A DNA stretch of 64,000 bases from an uncultured Bacteroidales bacterium. Its GTDB lineage: Bacteria; Bacteroidota; Bacteroidia; Bacteroidales; UBA11471. A program made the position numbers and the translations under genes. The DNA is taken from assembly GCA_947625885.1 (NCBI GenBank), contig CANQQA010000007.1, positions 1-64,000 on the forward strand, given 5' to 3'. Shown one piece after another: positions 36,575 through 44,675 of this stretch. Within the stretch, counting starts at the first letter, position 1. The number at the start of each line of letters is the position of its first letter. Below the pieces are notes generated by a model that ran no database searches, had not been told where the DNA came from, and worked only from the letters and a program-made list of their open reading frames with translations.

Positions 36575-37560
36575 TTGTGGCGCAGCACCACCCACACCAC
36601 GACGGGTATGCCCAACAGGGAGGTGATGGCGTTTACCGGTAAAACAAATATTTTGGAAACGATGTCGCACAAAAGCAGCACGGAAGCGCCCGTGAATATC
36701 GTGCCCGGGAGAAGTATGCGGTGGTCGCTCTCGTCGAACAGCCACCTCGTAATATGCGGCATCGCCAGCCCGATGAACCCGATAGGTCCACAAAAGGCGG
36801 TAACCGTACCGGCAAGGAAGGTAGTGGAGAGAAACAAGAGATTACGGGTGCGGCGCAGATTCAAGCCCATGGTAACGGCATATTCTTCACCGAAAAGGAG
36901 CAGGTTGAGCGGCTTTATCGTAACCACCGCCAGCAACAGTCCGACCAAAACGGCAGGTATGAGAATAGCGAGCTGCGGAGCGGTAACGTCGCCGAGCGAG
37001 CCCATCGTCCAAATGACAAAGGATTTCAATGCCTCCTCTTTGCTGAGATATTGCAGTATCTGCACGACAGCTCCCGCCCCCGACGAAAACATCATGCCGA
37101 GAATGAGAATGACCATGATGTCTTTGATGCGGCGGCTCGCCGCAACGACAATTGTCAAGACGAGCGCGGCACCCGCCCATGCCGCACCGGCAATGCCGAA
37201 AGAAAGAACAGCCGCAGGCAGCCCGAGCAGCGGCGCTCCGAGTATGAACAGCGCCACGCCGAGGCTTGCGCCCGAACTGATACCCAGCACGTAGGGACCC
37301 GCCAGCGGGTTGCGGAAAAGGGTCTGCATCTGCAATCCGCTCACCGACAACGCCGCGCCGGCAAACAACGCCACGACGGCTTTCAACAGGCGGATATTCA
37401 AAACTATTTTCGCCGTCGCCTCCGGACAGTCGCCTCCGGTCAATGCCTTCCAGACATCGCGCAGCGGCAGGGCGACGCTCCCCACTGCCAAGTCGAACAG
37501 AAAAAGAACGATCGTCAAGGCTATCAACAGAATAAGCAGCAGGGAGGCACGTGAACGCAT
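36571..37560 (-). CDS. FecCD/BtuC-family ABC permease
   Basis: Inner-membrane permease of 329 residues with about nine or ten hydrophobic helices. Family markers include SGLQMQTLFRNPLAGPYVLGISSGASLG (shown in part) and CGPIGFIGLAMPHITR. It starts directly after the stop codon of the substrate-binding protein gene and overlaps the ATPase gene by 4 nt, giving the full binding-protein/permease/ATPase set. Confidence 0.93.
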   Translation of the reverse strand: MRSRASLLLILLIALTIVLFLFDLAVGSVALPLRDVWKALTGGDCPEATAKIVLNIRLLKAVVALFAGAALSVSGLQMQTLFRNPLAGPYVLGISSGASLGVALFILGAPLLGLPAAVLSFGIAGAAWAGAALVLTIVVAASRRIKDIMVILILGMMFSSGAGAVVQILQYLSKEEALKSFVIWTMGSLGDVTAPQLAILIPAVLVGLLLAVVTIKPLNLLLFGEEYAVTMGLNLRRTRNLLFLSTTFLAGTVTAFCGPIGFIGLAMPHITRWLFDESDHRILLPGTIFTGASVLLLCDIVSKIFVLPVNAITSLLGIPVVVWVVLRHK

Positions 37561-38703
37561 CTATCGCAATTTTTTGTAATATACTAAATCTTCTTTCTCC
37601 ATTTCGGGGTGAAATATTTTCACGAGATCTCGCAAAAGAATATCGGGATTGACGACCGCCGACTCGAAAAAGTCGTTGCCGCCGGCAGCATTGACCCGAC
37701 GGGTGTTGTTATAGACACTGCCGTTTTTGAAACAGCGGGTGTCGGTGAATTTCGGGCAGGCGGCTTTCAACTCGTCAAGGGTATTTGCCGAACCTGTATG
37801 GAGCCACATATCGGCGCCGGCGACCAACAGATAGGCTTCTTCGAGGTCGATGGGCAGCGAGGCATTGCCCGCATTCTCCTTGTAAATGTAATCACCGCCG
37901 GCATCGGCAATCAGCTGTACCAGATAACTCCCTGTCGACGGCATGAACCACGAATCGCCGTAGGGGGCATTGAGCATGACCGAGGGGGTATCGGACGCCG
38001 TCGCCACTACCCGTTCTTTCAAGGCATTGTAGCGCTCGGCTATCGGGTCGAAGTGCCGGACGGCTTCGACACGCCGCCCCACCGTCTCGCCGACAGCAAC
38101 CAGCCACTCCGCTTTTCCGAGCGGAGATTCTTCGAGATAATCGCCGACATACATATACGGAATGCCCAGTTCCGAGAGCTTACCCTCCATCGGATTGGCA
38201 CCATTGACGCCATAAAGCAGCACGAGGTCGGGACGGAGCGACAGCAGCAGTTCGTAATCAATATTTCCCTCATATCCCACATCGCCGATACTGTCGCGAT
38301 GCAAGGCAACATATTCGTTCGAAATATAGTCGATGCACGACACGCCGACAACCCTGTCGTCGGCACCGACCGCAGCCAGCATGGCGATATGGGTAGCCGA
38401 CATGGCGACGATGCGGGACGCCGCCCCCCGCAGCACCTGCCCCGTGAATCCGGCAGGAACCGGCTCCTCATTGCGGGCAATGAAAAGACGCGCAACCACA
38501 CCGTCGGCATTCTGCCACGGATTGGAAACCGTAATCAGCACACTCTCCTTTCCCTTAATACCTTTGATGGAAAAACCGGAGGCATATCGGGGCGAATAAA
38601 CTGTTTCCGTAAATTCGTCGAGAGTCGCCGCCGTGCGGTTGCCGCACGCCGTCGTCAGCAAGGCAAGAAGAATCGCCACAAATGTCGTTCGATAAATTTT
38701 CAT
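37561..38703 (-). CDS. ABC transporter substrate-binding lipoprotein (FecB/BtuF type)
   Basis: Periplasmic receptor of 380 residues for an iron complex, heme or cobalamin. The ATG at 38703 gives a lipoprotein signal peptide ending LLTTACG; the tracked start at 38763 lies upstream of the putative promoter. The helical-backbone class III fold is suggested by VLRGAASRIVAMSATHIAML, SLRPDLVLLYG and DAGGDYIYKENAG. The ligand cannot be deduced, and no cobalamin riboswitch or Fur-like box was seen upstream. Confidence 0.88.
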   Translation of the reverse strand: MKIYRTTFVAILLALLTTACGNRTAATLDEFTETVYSPRYASGFSIKGIKGKESVLITVSNPWQNADGVVARLFIARNEEPVPAGFTGQVLRGAASRIVAMSATHIAMLAAVGADDRVVGVSCIDYISNEYVALHRDSIGDVGYEGNIDYELLLSLRPDLVLLYGVNGANPMEGKLSELGIPYMYVGDYLEESPLGKAEWLVAVGETVGRRVEAVRHFDPIAERYNALKERVVATASDTPSVMLNAPYGDSWFMPSTGSYLVQLIADAGGDYIYKENAGNASLPIDLEEAYLLVAGADMWLHTGSANTLDELKAACPKFTDTRCFKNGSVYNNTRRVNAAGGNDFFESAVVNPDILLRDLVKIFHPEMEKEDLVYYKKLR

Positions 38704-38724
38704 CGGCATGAAAAATTTTCCGCT

Positions 38725-38732
38725 CAAAGATA
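38725..38732 (-). promoter_or_regulatory. Putative -7 box for the importer operon
   Basis: Minus-strand TATCTTTG about 22 nt before the ATG at 38703, implying a very short leader. Confidence 0.45.
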
Positions 38733-38867
38733 GTAATTCCCGCCGACTTCCGCACACCAACATTCCCGAATTTCAGCACCGCCCATAAATCTGTCAAACA
38801 CCTCGCAAATGGTTTTGCATTCATACATAATATTTCTTCCCCACCTTTATCTCTTCCATATTTTATA

Positions 38868-38875
38868 TTACCTTT
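38868..38875 (+). promoter_or_regulatory. Putative -7 box for the leader ORF and fic
   Basis: TACCTTTGTAG, 20 nt before the 25-codon ORF and 119 nt before fic. The surrounding DNA is AT-rich. Confidence 0.45.
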
Positions 38876-38895
38876 GTAGACGTATCGAAAAATTT

Positions 38896-38973
38896 ATGGG
38901 CAAAACAGTAACTAATATTAAGACCGGAGGCTGTAAGGAAATTACATTTTGCCGGTATGTTGATGAAACTTGA
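38896..38973 (+). CDS. Possible 25-residue leader ORF upstream of fic
   Basis: ATG-initiated frame of 25 codons (begins MGKTVTNIKTGG, ends YVDET), absent from the ORF track because it is short. It starts 20 nt after a good -7 box and ends 21 nt before fic. It could be a leader peptide, a small antitoxin-like partner or the remnant of a longer gene. I do not recognise it, and expression is unproven. Confidence 0.3.
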   Translation: MGKTVTNIKTGGCKEITFCRYVDET

Positions 38974-38994
38974 TAATGAAATCAAATAATCATT

Positions 38995-39867
38995 ATGAAA
39001 ATATCCATTCGATTTTATAATGACCGAGAAGTACGGGCTATATGGGACGAGGAACATTCTAAATGGTGGTTCTCCGTGTTGGATATTATAGGAGTTCTGA
39101 ATAATCAGGACGATTATCAAAAGAATCGCAATTATTGGAAATATCTAAAAAACAAGCTCAAAAAAGAAAATGCCGAACCGGTTAGTATTACTAACCAGTT
39201 AAAACTTACTGCTCCTGATGGCAAGCGGCGTTTATCTGATACTCTTGACTTTAATGGAGTTATACTATTGGCAAAGGCTTTTCCGAATACGAAGGCAGCA
39301 AGATTTGTCGAGTGGTTTACCAACAGTGATGAAACAATTGACGGCAAGAGCAAATCGAAAGCGTATGCACTTTTTGGAAGCAATCTAATCGATAATATTG
39401 AAGTCGGGACAATAAAAGGATTGCAACAGATACACGCCTATTTATTCGGAGGTTTGTATGATTTTGCCGGACAGATTCGTTCAGTTAATTTGGCAAAAGG
39501 AGGATTTCAATTTGCAATAGTCCAATACCTGCCACAAACACTTTCTTCTATCGAGCAAATGCCAGAGGACACATTCGAACAAATTGTGGACAAATATGTC
39601 GAGATGAATATTGCCCATCCTTTCCGCGAAGGAAACGGAAGATCTACTCGCATCTGGCTCGATTTAATCCTCAAAAAGCGGCTAAAAAAATGTATAGATT
39701 GGAGCCTTATTAACAAAAAAGAGTATCTGAATGCAATGCAACTCAGTGTAGTCAATGCATCTAACATTAAGAGCCTTCTGCAATCGGGATTAACGGACAA
39801 AATTAATGATCGTGAAACCTTTATGAAAGGTATAGATTATTCTTATTATTATGAGCAAGAAGAGTAA
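38995..39867 (+). CDS. Fic-domain protein with N-terminal BRO-like domain
   Basis: 290 residues. Residues 1-115 resemble the BRO-N/KilA-type domain ([36 protein letters not shown]). Residues about 130-290 are a Fic domain with the AMP-transfer motif [12 protein letters not shown]. It closely follows the class III Fic layout of Neisseria meningitidis NmFic ([25 protein letters not shown]). The C-terminal auto-inhibitory helix is recognisable as SYYYEQ, where the class motif is SxxxE(G/N). Known class III targets include GyrB; the target here is unknown. The gene is visibly AT-richer than its neighbours, suggesting transfer. Confidence 0.88.
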   Translation: MKISIRFYNDREVRAIWDEEHSKWWFSVLDIIGVLNNQDDYQKNRNYWKYLKNKLKKENAEPVSITNQLKLTAPDGKRRLSDTLDFNGVILLAKAFPNTKAARFVEWFTNSDETIDGKSKSKAYALFGSNLIDNIEVGTIKGLQQIHAYLFGGLYDFAGQIRSVNLAKGGFQFAIVQYLPQTLSSIEQMPEDTFEQIVDKYVEMNIAHPFREGNGRSTRIWLDLILKKRLKKCIDWSLINKKEYLNAMQLSVVNASNIKSLLQSGLTDKINDRETFMKGIDYSYYYEQEE

Positions 39868-39920
39868 ATCTATAAGCATTAATATGACAAAAGGGCTCCG
39901 TCGTAAAAAAACAAAGGTAA

Positions 39921-39951
39921 TTATATTTCCCTTTCTTTTGCTGCACCTCTA
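39921..39951. repeat. Motif shared with the left end of the window
   Basis: TATATTTCC-CTTTCTTTTGCTGCACCTCTA resembles TATTTTTCTCTCTCCTTTTGTTGCACTTCTA at positions 31-61. The best part is CTTTTG(C/T)TGCAC(C/T)TCTA. It may be a dispersed non-coding motif. On the minus strand, TACCTTTG lies at its end near 39915-39922. Confidence 0.3.
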
Positions 39952-39964
39952 AAACAAGCATTAA

Positions 39965-40087
39965 AGTGAAACTGTAAACCTTTTTTACGGTATTTCTCCT
40001 GACGAAAGAATCACACTTGTTCCAGATTCCGTGTTTGATAATTTCAATCGGTTTGTGTATGAAGAAAGATATGGTAATGTTTTGTAA
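39965..40087 (+). pseudogene. Possible C-terminal gene remnant
   Basis: A 40-codon open frame without a start codon reads like protein (GISPDERITLVPDSVFDNF ... EERYGNVL) and ends at TAA, just after a stop codon upstream. It could be the tail of a gene lost during insertion of the AT-rich islet. I do not recognise the family. The rest of 39868-40162 holds only AT-rich DNA and a promoter for the next gene. Confidence 0.3.
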
Positions 40088-40119
40088 CCGATATATGCGG
40101 GTATATTCCTAAAATATAG

Positions 40120-40127
40120 TATATTTG
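40120..40127 (+). promoter_or_regulatory. Putative -7 box for the PSD-like gene
   Basis: TATATTTG, 35 nt before the start codon. No -33 match was seen at the expected distance. Confidence 0.4.
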
Positions 40128-40162
40128 TTTCAAATATGTAGATTCTAAATTCAAATTTAACC

Positions 40163-41449
40163 ATGAAACTATTGAATCACAATTCATTGAGAATACTTAT
40201 CGCATCTGTGTTCTTTGTATTCCTGTCGGTTTTGGGGCAGAATTGTGCGACAAAAGAGAACAAACCGTATAGCGCCACTACACAGAAGTTGGTGGATATA
40301 GTGAAGCAAGACAGCCGCATCAAGTCCCTTCTATTGGAAGCTATCGAAAAAGGTCGAAAGATCAATCCTGACCCCTCTACCAATCCGGCGCAATCATTGG
40401 AGGCGTACTATGATTTCATTGACCGCTCTCAGACCGCCATGCCTTGGGATGTGATTTTCTGCCCCGGTCAGCCCAGCATTTTCGGACGTATGTATCAGGC
40501 TTTATGCTATTGCTATTTCATCAACTGCATGCCTCTGGAATCGTTGGAAAATGAAAGCCTTTTCACTAATTCGGTGCAATACGTAGAGCCATACCGCAGT
40601 TGGTTGGTAGATTATTGCAAATCATGGGGTAGTTTCCTCTCTTCACCCGCATCTTGGAATAAGGAGTACGAGGAACTGATGATGCAACAAGAAGAGCTTG
40701 GCATGACCAAGGGATGGTATGAAGATCCTTCGCACTGGCATTCGTTCAATGATTTTTTCAGCCGTCGCCTTGCATCTGCAGACCAGCGTCCCATAGCCTC
40801 TCCGGAAGACAATTCAATCGTGGCATCACCGACCGATTGCATTCCGCAGGGAGTTTGGGAGATTGATGATGATTCGTACATCATCACGAATGAGAAGATC
40901 GCGGTAAAATCACGTGTATTCAACTCCATACGCAACCTTATCGGTCCGAATAGTCCATATTGTGACGCTTTTGCCGGCGGCACTTTCTACCACGCTTTTC
41001 TCAATGCAAATGATTATCACCGTTATCATTTCCCGTTATCCGGAATAATCCGCGAGCTTCGTATTATTCCGGGAGATGATGCATTGGGCGGAAAGATTAC
41101 TTGGGAACCTAACTTGCAGCAATATATAGTTGATTGTTCCGTACCGGGTTGGCAAAGCATCGAAACGCGCGGGCTTGCTATCATTGAAACGGAGTCGCAT
41201 GGGCTGGTTGCTGTGATGCCTATCGGAATGTCACAGGTCGCTTCTGTTAATTTCTCGGAAGATTTGCACGTAGGCAAGCGAGTGGGAAAAGGCGATGAGT
41301 TGGGCTATTTTTTGTTTGGTGGCTCGGATTTCGTATTGGTGTTCCAAAAGGAAGCCAATTTCCATTTAACCTCTCCGCAAGATGAGGACGGTGCATGGCA
41401 GCACATTCTGATGGGCGAGAAGATAGGTGAACTGAAACAGGTTCGCTAA
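40163..41449 (+). CDS. Exported phosphatidylserine-decarboxylase-like protein
   Basis: 428 residues. An N-terminal hydrophobic signal (about residues 10-27) ends in GQNCAT, a weak lipobox. A domain resembling the PSD-associated PF12588 module (SLEAYYDFIDRSQTAMPWDV) follows, then the decarboxylase core with FNDFFSRRLA, HRYHFPLSG and the self-cleavage site FLFGGSDFVLVF. The serine in GGS would become the pyruvoyl group. Standard PSDs are cytoplasmic-face enzymes of about 220-290 residues, so an exported form is unusual. The substrate is uncertain. The gene lies beside the AT-rich islet and is followed by a hairpin. Confidence 0.85.
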   Translation: MKLLNHNSLRILIASVFFVFLSVLGQNCATKENKPYSATTQKLVDIVKQDSRIKSLLLEAIEKGRKINPDPSTNPAQSLEAYYDFIDRSQTAMPWDVIFCPGQPSIFGRMYQALCYCYFINCMPLESLENESLFTNSVQYVEPYRSWLVDYCKSWGSFLSSPASWNKEYEELMMQQEELGMTKGWYEDPSHWHSFNDFFSRRLASADQRPIASPEDNSIVASPTDCIPQGVWEIDDDSYIITNEKIAVKSRVFNSIRNLIGPNSPYCDAFAGGTFYHAFLNANDYHRYHFPLSGIIRELRIIPGDDALGGKITWEPNLQQYIVDCSVPGWQSIETRGLAIIETESHGLVAVMPIGMSQVASVNFSEDLHVGKRVGKGDELGYFLFGGSDFVLVFQKEANFHLTSPQDEDGAWQHILMGEKIGELKQVR

Positions 41450-41555
41450 TCGCCCCAGAGTTATCAAGGGAGGGCGTCTGCACACTCTTCAAAACAAGTT
41501 TTACGGATAGGTCGTACCCTCCCAGAAAGCAAAGTACGGTTTCCCACGGCAAATC

Positions 41556-41590
41556 AAATCCCTGTCAATTTAATTGATTGACAGGGATTT
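41556..41590. terminator. Bidirectional terminator between PSD-like and DUF2795 genes
   Basis: 14-bp stem AAATCCCTGTCAAT / ATTGACAGGGATTT with a 7-nt loop between convergent genes. T content after the stem is modest on both strands. Confidence 0.65.
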
Positions 41591-41618
41591 AATATTTGAT
41601 ATTATGCTAAAAACAGCA

Positions 41619-41840
41619 CTAATACTCCTCCTCGTTGAAGAAGAAGTCTTCTTTGCTGGGGTAATCGGGCCAAATGTCTTCGATACATTCGTATATTTCG
41701 CCTTCGTCTTCCATTTCTTGCAGGTTTTCGATGATTTCGAGGGGTGCGCCCGAACGCATGGCGTAATCAATCAGCTCATCTTTGGTGGCGGGCCAAGGTG
41801 CGTCTTCGAGTTTCGATGCCAATTCCAAAGTCCAATACAT
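41619..41840 (-). CDS. DUF2795 small acidic protein
   Basis: 73-residue, very acidic protein matching DUF2795 (WPATKDELIDYAMRSGAP, ending FFFNEEEY). The family is a small helical fold of unknown function, frequent in Bacteroidota. It is cytoplasmic, with no signal peptide. It has its own promoter overlapping the 3' end of pduO. Confidence 0.82.
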   Translation of the reverse strand: MYWTLELASKLEDAPWPATKDELIDYAMRSGAPLEIIENLQEMEDEGEIYECIEDIWPDYPSKEDFFFNEEEY

Positions 41841-41873
41841 AATGAATGATGTTTAACGGGTTTAATTTTTCCG

Positions 41874-41903
41874 CAAAAGTAGAATAAATATTTTCATTTG
41901 CAA
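41874..41903 (-). promoter_or_regulatory. Promoter of the DUF2795 gene
   Basis: Minus-strand TTG (41903-41901), 19 nt, TACTTTTG (41881-41874). It overlaps the last codons of pduO and lies 34 nt before the DUF2795 ATG. Confidence 0.55.
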
Positions 41904-42463
41904 TCTTTATCCCAATAAATTTCTGCTTTTTTTTCAACGACGTTGCATTGACGGGAAAGAACGAACAGGTAATCCGACAACCGATTGATATACTGCAAGA
42001 TAAGTTTATCGACTGGCTGCCGGTCGCAAAGGGTGCAAATGTAGCGCTCGGCGCGACGGCAAACGGTACGGCACACATGGGCTTGTGCGGCTGCCCGACT
42101 GCCGCCCGGCAGCACAAAATTGCGCAGGGGCGGCAGTGCGGCATCGAGGGTGTCGATGCGCTGTTCTATTTGTTCAATGTTTTCGGGTCGGATATGGGCT
42201 GCGCTGCGCAGAGCGGTGTCGGCAGTATCGGTTGCCAGATAGGCTCCGACGGCGAAAAGGCGGTGTTGTATGAAGCGTATTTGCGCGGCATCGTCGTCCA
42301 TTCCGTCGGGCAGCATGGCGACGAGCAAACCGAGATGGGCGTTGAGTTCATCGACGGTGCCGTAGGCTTCGAGGCGTATGTCGTGTTTAGAAACGCGCTT
42401 GCCGCCGACGAGGGAGGTCTCGCCCGCGTCGCCTGTTCCGGTGTAAAGGATACTTTTTTTCAT
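41894..42463 (-). CDS. pduO: PduO-type ATP:cob(I)alamin adenosyltransferase
   Basis: 189-residue four-helix enzyme that adds the adenosyl group to cobalamin. The ATG at 42463 gives the canonical start KSILYTGTGDAGETSLVGG with the ATP-binding GTGDxGxT; the tracked ORF start would add 74 unrelated residues. Later motifs are AYGTVDELNAHLG and the C-terminal YINRLSDYLFVLSR. It begins 13 nt after the upstream methyltransferase gene. Adenosylcobalamin is used by methylmalonyl-CoA mutase in succinate-propionate metabolism of Bacteroidales. Confidence 0.93.
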   Translation of the reverse strand: MKKSILYTGTGDAGETSLVGGKRVSKHDIRLEAYGTVDELNAHLGLLVAMLPDGMDDDAAQIRFIQHRLFAVGAYLATDTADTALRSAAHIRPENIEQIEQRIDTLDAALPPLRNFVLPGGSRAAAQAHVCRTVCRRAERYICTLCDRQPVDKLILQYINRLSDYLFVLSRQCNVVEKKAEIYWDKDCK

Positions 42464-42476
42464 AACGTTTTTTGTT

Positions 42477-43178
42477 TCAGAATGCAACGATATAGTTCCG
42501 CTTGTCGAGTTTGGGGTTGCAAATGGCGATGCCGGTATTATAGAGGTCGAACGTCGTACGCACTTTTTCTTGCTCCGTGAAATGCTGCCATTCGCGCAGA
42601 ACACTCTTTTTCTGTCTGATACCGTCGATGACGACCAACCCGTTATCCGCGAGCAAGGCGCCGAGCCGGCGCAACAGTATTTCATATTGCCGTGTATCGG
42701 ACTGACGATGCAGATAGATGAAATCGGGGCGAATATCGTTCGACGACAAAAATTCGATACCGTCGGCGAGGGAACAATCGACGAACGTTACATTTCCGGG
42801 CAGGTGCATACAAAGCTGCTCGGCAGAAGCCCGACGTATGTCGTCGGGTTCGATGCAATACACGTGCGCCTGCGGATAGCCTTGTTGGAGATATAGGGTG
42901 GAGTCGCCGCCTCCGCTACCGAGTTCGACAATGATCTGGGGCTTGAAACGATTGACCAGACGGAAAAGAAGCCGGTATTTGCGGCGGTTGCTTTTGACCT
43001 TGTCGTGCAAGGTATGGTGCAACCCTTCGATAGACTGGTAGGCGTAATAGCCCGATTTTTCTTCGATGACTTTGGTGATAAGATTGTAGGCGAAAGGAGA
43101 ATGCACGCCATACCCTTTCCGGTGGCGTATCTTGCGTATTTTCCGCAAGCAATATTGTTTGACTGCAAATCGGCGCAT
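42477..43178 (-). CDS. Class I SAM-dependent methyltransferase
   Basis: 233-residue cytoplasmic protein with a Rossmann SAM motif VELGSGGGDSTLYL (about residues 84-97), followed by VYCIEPDD and DFIYLHRQ. The basic N-terminus (RKIRKIRHRKGYGVHSPFAY) is typical of a Bacteroidota methyltransferase group of unknown substrate. It precedes pduO by 13 nt. Confidence 0.8.
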   Translation of the reverse strand: MRRFAVKQYCLRKIRKIRHRKGYGVHSPFAYNLITKVIEEKSGYYAYQSIEGLHHTLHDKVKSNRRKYRLLFRLVNRFKPQIIVELGSGGGDSTLYLQQGYPQAHVYCIEPDDIRRASAEQLCMHLPGNVTFVDCSLADGIEFLSSNDIRPDFIYLHRQSDTRQYEILLRRLGALLADNGLVVIDGIRQKKSVLREWQHFTEQEKVRTTFDLYNTGIAICNPKLDKRNYIVAF

Positions 43179-43195
43179 ATTCCTACAACGATATG

Positions 43196-43203
43196 CAAAT
43201 ATA
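43196..43203 (-). promoter_or_regulatory. Putative -7 box for the methyltransferase-pduO unit
   Basis: Minus-strand TATATTTG, 18 nt before the methyltransferase start. Confidence 0.4.
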
Positions 43204-43241
43204 GTTTTTCTGCCGTTTTTTTCGATGAAACGGCGCTTTTT

Positions 43242-43733
43242 TTATTTCATGCGGGCTGCAAATGCCGCCATTTTGATGGCGGTAACAGCCGCCTCATCGC
43301 CTTTGTTTCCGTACTTGCCTCCGGCGCGGTCTATGGCTTGCTGTTTGTCGTTGGTGGTGAGTACGCCGAAGATTACGGGAACATCGAGCGTCGCGTTGAG
43401 GCGGGTAATGCCTTCCGTAACGCCTTCGCACACGTAATTGAAATGCGGCGTGTCGCCCTGTATCACACAACCGAGTACGATGACGGCGTCGGGGCGGTAG
43501 TGCATCGCCATGCGCTGCGCGCCGAATGTCAATTCAAACGTTCCGGGCACGTGTTCGATAAAAATGTTGTCGTCTTTCACGCCGTGCCGTTCGAGCGTAT
43601 TGCGGGCGCCTTCGAGCAGTTTCCCCGTAATGTCGGCGTTCCATTCGGCGCAGACGATTGCAATGCGCAAAAGGGGCGAATGGGGTACGCTGTCGCCGTC
43701 GCAAGAAGATAGATTCTGATATGCTGTTGCCAT
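43242..43733 (-). CDS. ribH: 6,7-dimethyl-8-ribityllumazine synthase
   Basis: Penultimate riboflavin-synthesis enzyme, forming an icosahedral or pentameric assembly. The 163-residue protein has AEWNADI, the phosphate site [13 protein letters not shown] (about residues 90-102) and the catalytic His region of TPHFNYV, then [12 protein letters not shown]. It lies downstream of the TPR gene on the minus strand, separated by a hairpin. Confidence 0.95.
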   Translation of the reverse strand: MATAYQNLSSCDGDSVPHSPLLRIAIVCAEWNADITGKLLEGARNTLERHGVKDDNIFIEHVPGTFELTFGAQRMAMHYRPDAVIVLGCVIQGDTPHFNYVCEGVTEGITRLNATLDVPVIFGVLTTNDKQQAIDRAGGKYGNKGDEAAVTAIKMAAFAARMK

Positions 43734-43749
43734 ATATTATATAGTAAAA

Positions 43750-43773
43750 AGGGTATCTCGCGGGAGATACCCT
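43750..43773 (-). terminator. Hairpin between TPR gene and ribH
   Basis: 10-bp stem AGGGTATCTC / GAGATACCCT. On the minus strand it is followed by TTTTTAC, so it is a terminator or attenuator after the TPR gene and just before ribH. No separate ribH promoter was identified. Confidence 0.65.
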
Positions 43774-43800
43774 CTCTTTTATCACGATTGATTTTTCTGC

Positions 43801-44484
43801 TTAGATTTTAGCCTGTGCGCGTTCGATGTATTTGTCGATGTCGCGAGCAACCGCCGAAGTGGCATAGTCGTCTTTTATCTGACGATAGAGCGACAGCGCC
43901 TTGTTGTAGTCGCCCTGAGCTTCGGCTACGGTAGCAGCCTTTTGCAGGTAGTAGGGCGAAAGCAGTATGTTATCGGCTTTCTTGGCGGCTTTCTCGAACG
44001 TGGCTATCGCATCGTCGGTGCGGTCCATGTTGGCGTAGCAGTTGCCCATCATGCCCAATACGTTGGGCGAAACGAACTTGTCGTCGGCTTTGAACGACCG
44101 GAAGTAGTCCAACGCTGAGGCATAATTTCCGAGATTGTATTCGCAAATGCCGGCATAAGCGGCAGCCAGATTGGCGGCGTCGGTGTGCGAATAATCCTCG
44201 ACGATAGCCTTGAATCCGATGTAGTCGGCGCCATTGCCGTTAAGAGCCAAGTTGAAAGAGTCCGTATCGAGATAAAACTCGCCTTTGAACATTTCGGCGT
44301 AAGCCGCTTTTTCACGCGGTTCAAAATAGAAATAGCGCACCCCTATCCATGCGGCAGCGCAGAGAATAATGATACAAAGTATCAGCGAGATGCGTTTTTG
44401 ATTGTTCTCGATAAACTGTTCCGACGAAGAAAGCACTTCGTTCACTTTATCGAGTTCGTCCTGAGTGTTTTGTTTATTTGCCAT
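43801..44484 (-). CDS. TPR-repeat membrane-anchored protein
   Basis: 227 residues: a short cytoplasmic N-terminus, one TM (about 32-51, ISLILCIIILCAAAWIGVRY) and a periplasmic or soluble region with about three TPR repeats (NLAAAYAGICEYNLGNYASALDYF and following). The architecture resembles YfgM-type proteins. Its partner is unknown. From memory it is usually next to ribH and divergent from recF in Bacteroidales, as here. Confidence 0.82.
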   Translation of the reverse strand: MANKQNTQDELDKVNEVLSSSEQFIENNQKRISLILCIIILCAAAWIGVRYFYFEPREKAAYAEMFKGEFYLDTDSFNLALNGNGADYIGFKAIVEDYSHTDAANLAAAYAGICEYNLGNYASALDYFRSFKADDKFVSPNVLGMMGNCYANMDRTDDAIATFEKAAKKADNILLSPYYLQKAATVAEAQGDYNKALSLYRQIKDDYATSAVARDIDKYIERAQAKI

Positions 44485-44524
44485 ATCTTGTGTTGTTTTT
44501 TATTAACGAAACGTTTTTGCGACG

Positions 44525-44532
44525 CAAAAGTA
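44525..44532 (-). promoter_or_regulatory. Putative -7 box for the TPR gene
   Basis: Minus-strand TACTTTTG about 40 nt before the TPR-protein start. Confidence 0.4.
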
Positions 44533-44649
44533 CGCTTTTATATTTATAAATGAAAAAATCGGTCTGTTTTTTTGAAGGTTGTCCCGTTAAAAATGAGGTT
44601 TTTTCCTTTTTTTCTTTCCGTCGGACGCGGTAAACCGAAAAAGTTTGTG

Positions 44650-44657
44650 TAGGTTTG
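44650..44657 (+). promoter_or_regulatory. Putative -7 box for recF
   Basis: TAGGTTTGCA, 18 nt before the chosen recF ATG. It overlaps the tracked start at 44655 and so argues for the later ATG. Confidence 0.45.
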
Positions 44658-44675
44658 CAATATAAAACAACGAGC

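Noticed and set aside
36571-38703. Cobalamin importer under a B12 riboswitch
   Set aside because: The importer family also takes iron chelates and heme, and no B12-box-like leader was seen; the leader before the receptor gene is only about 15 nt.
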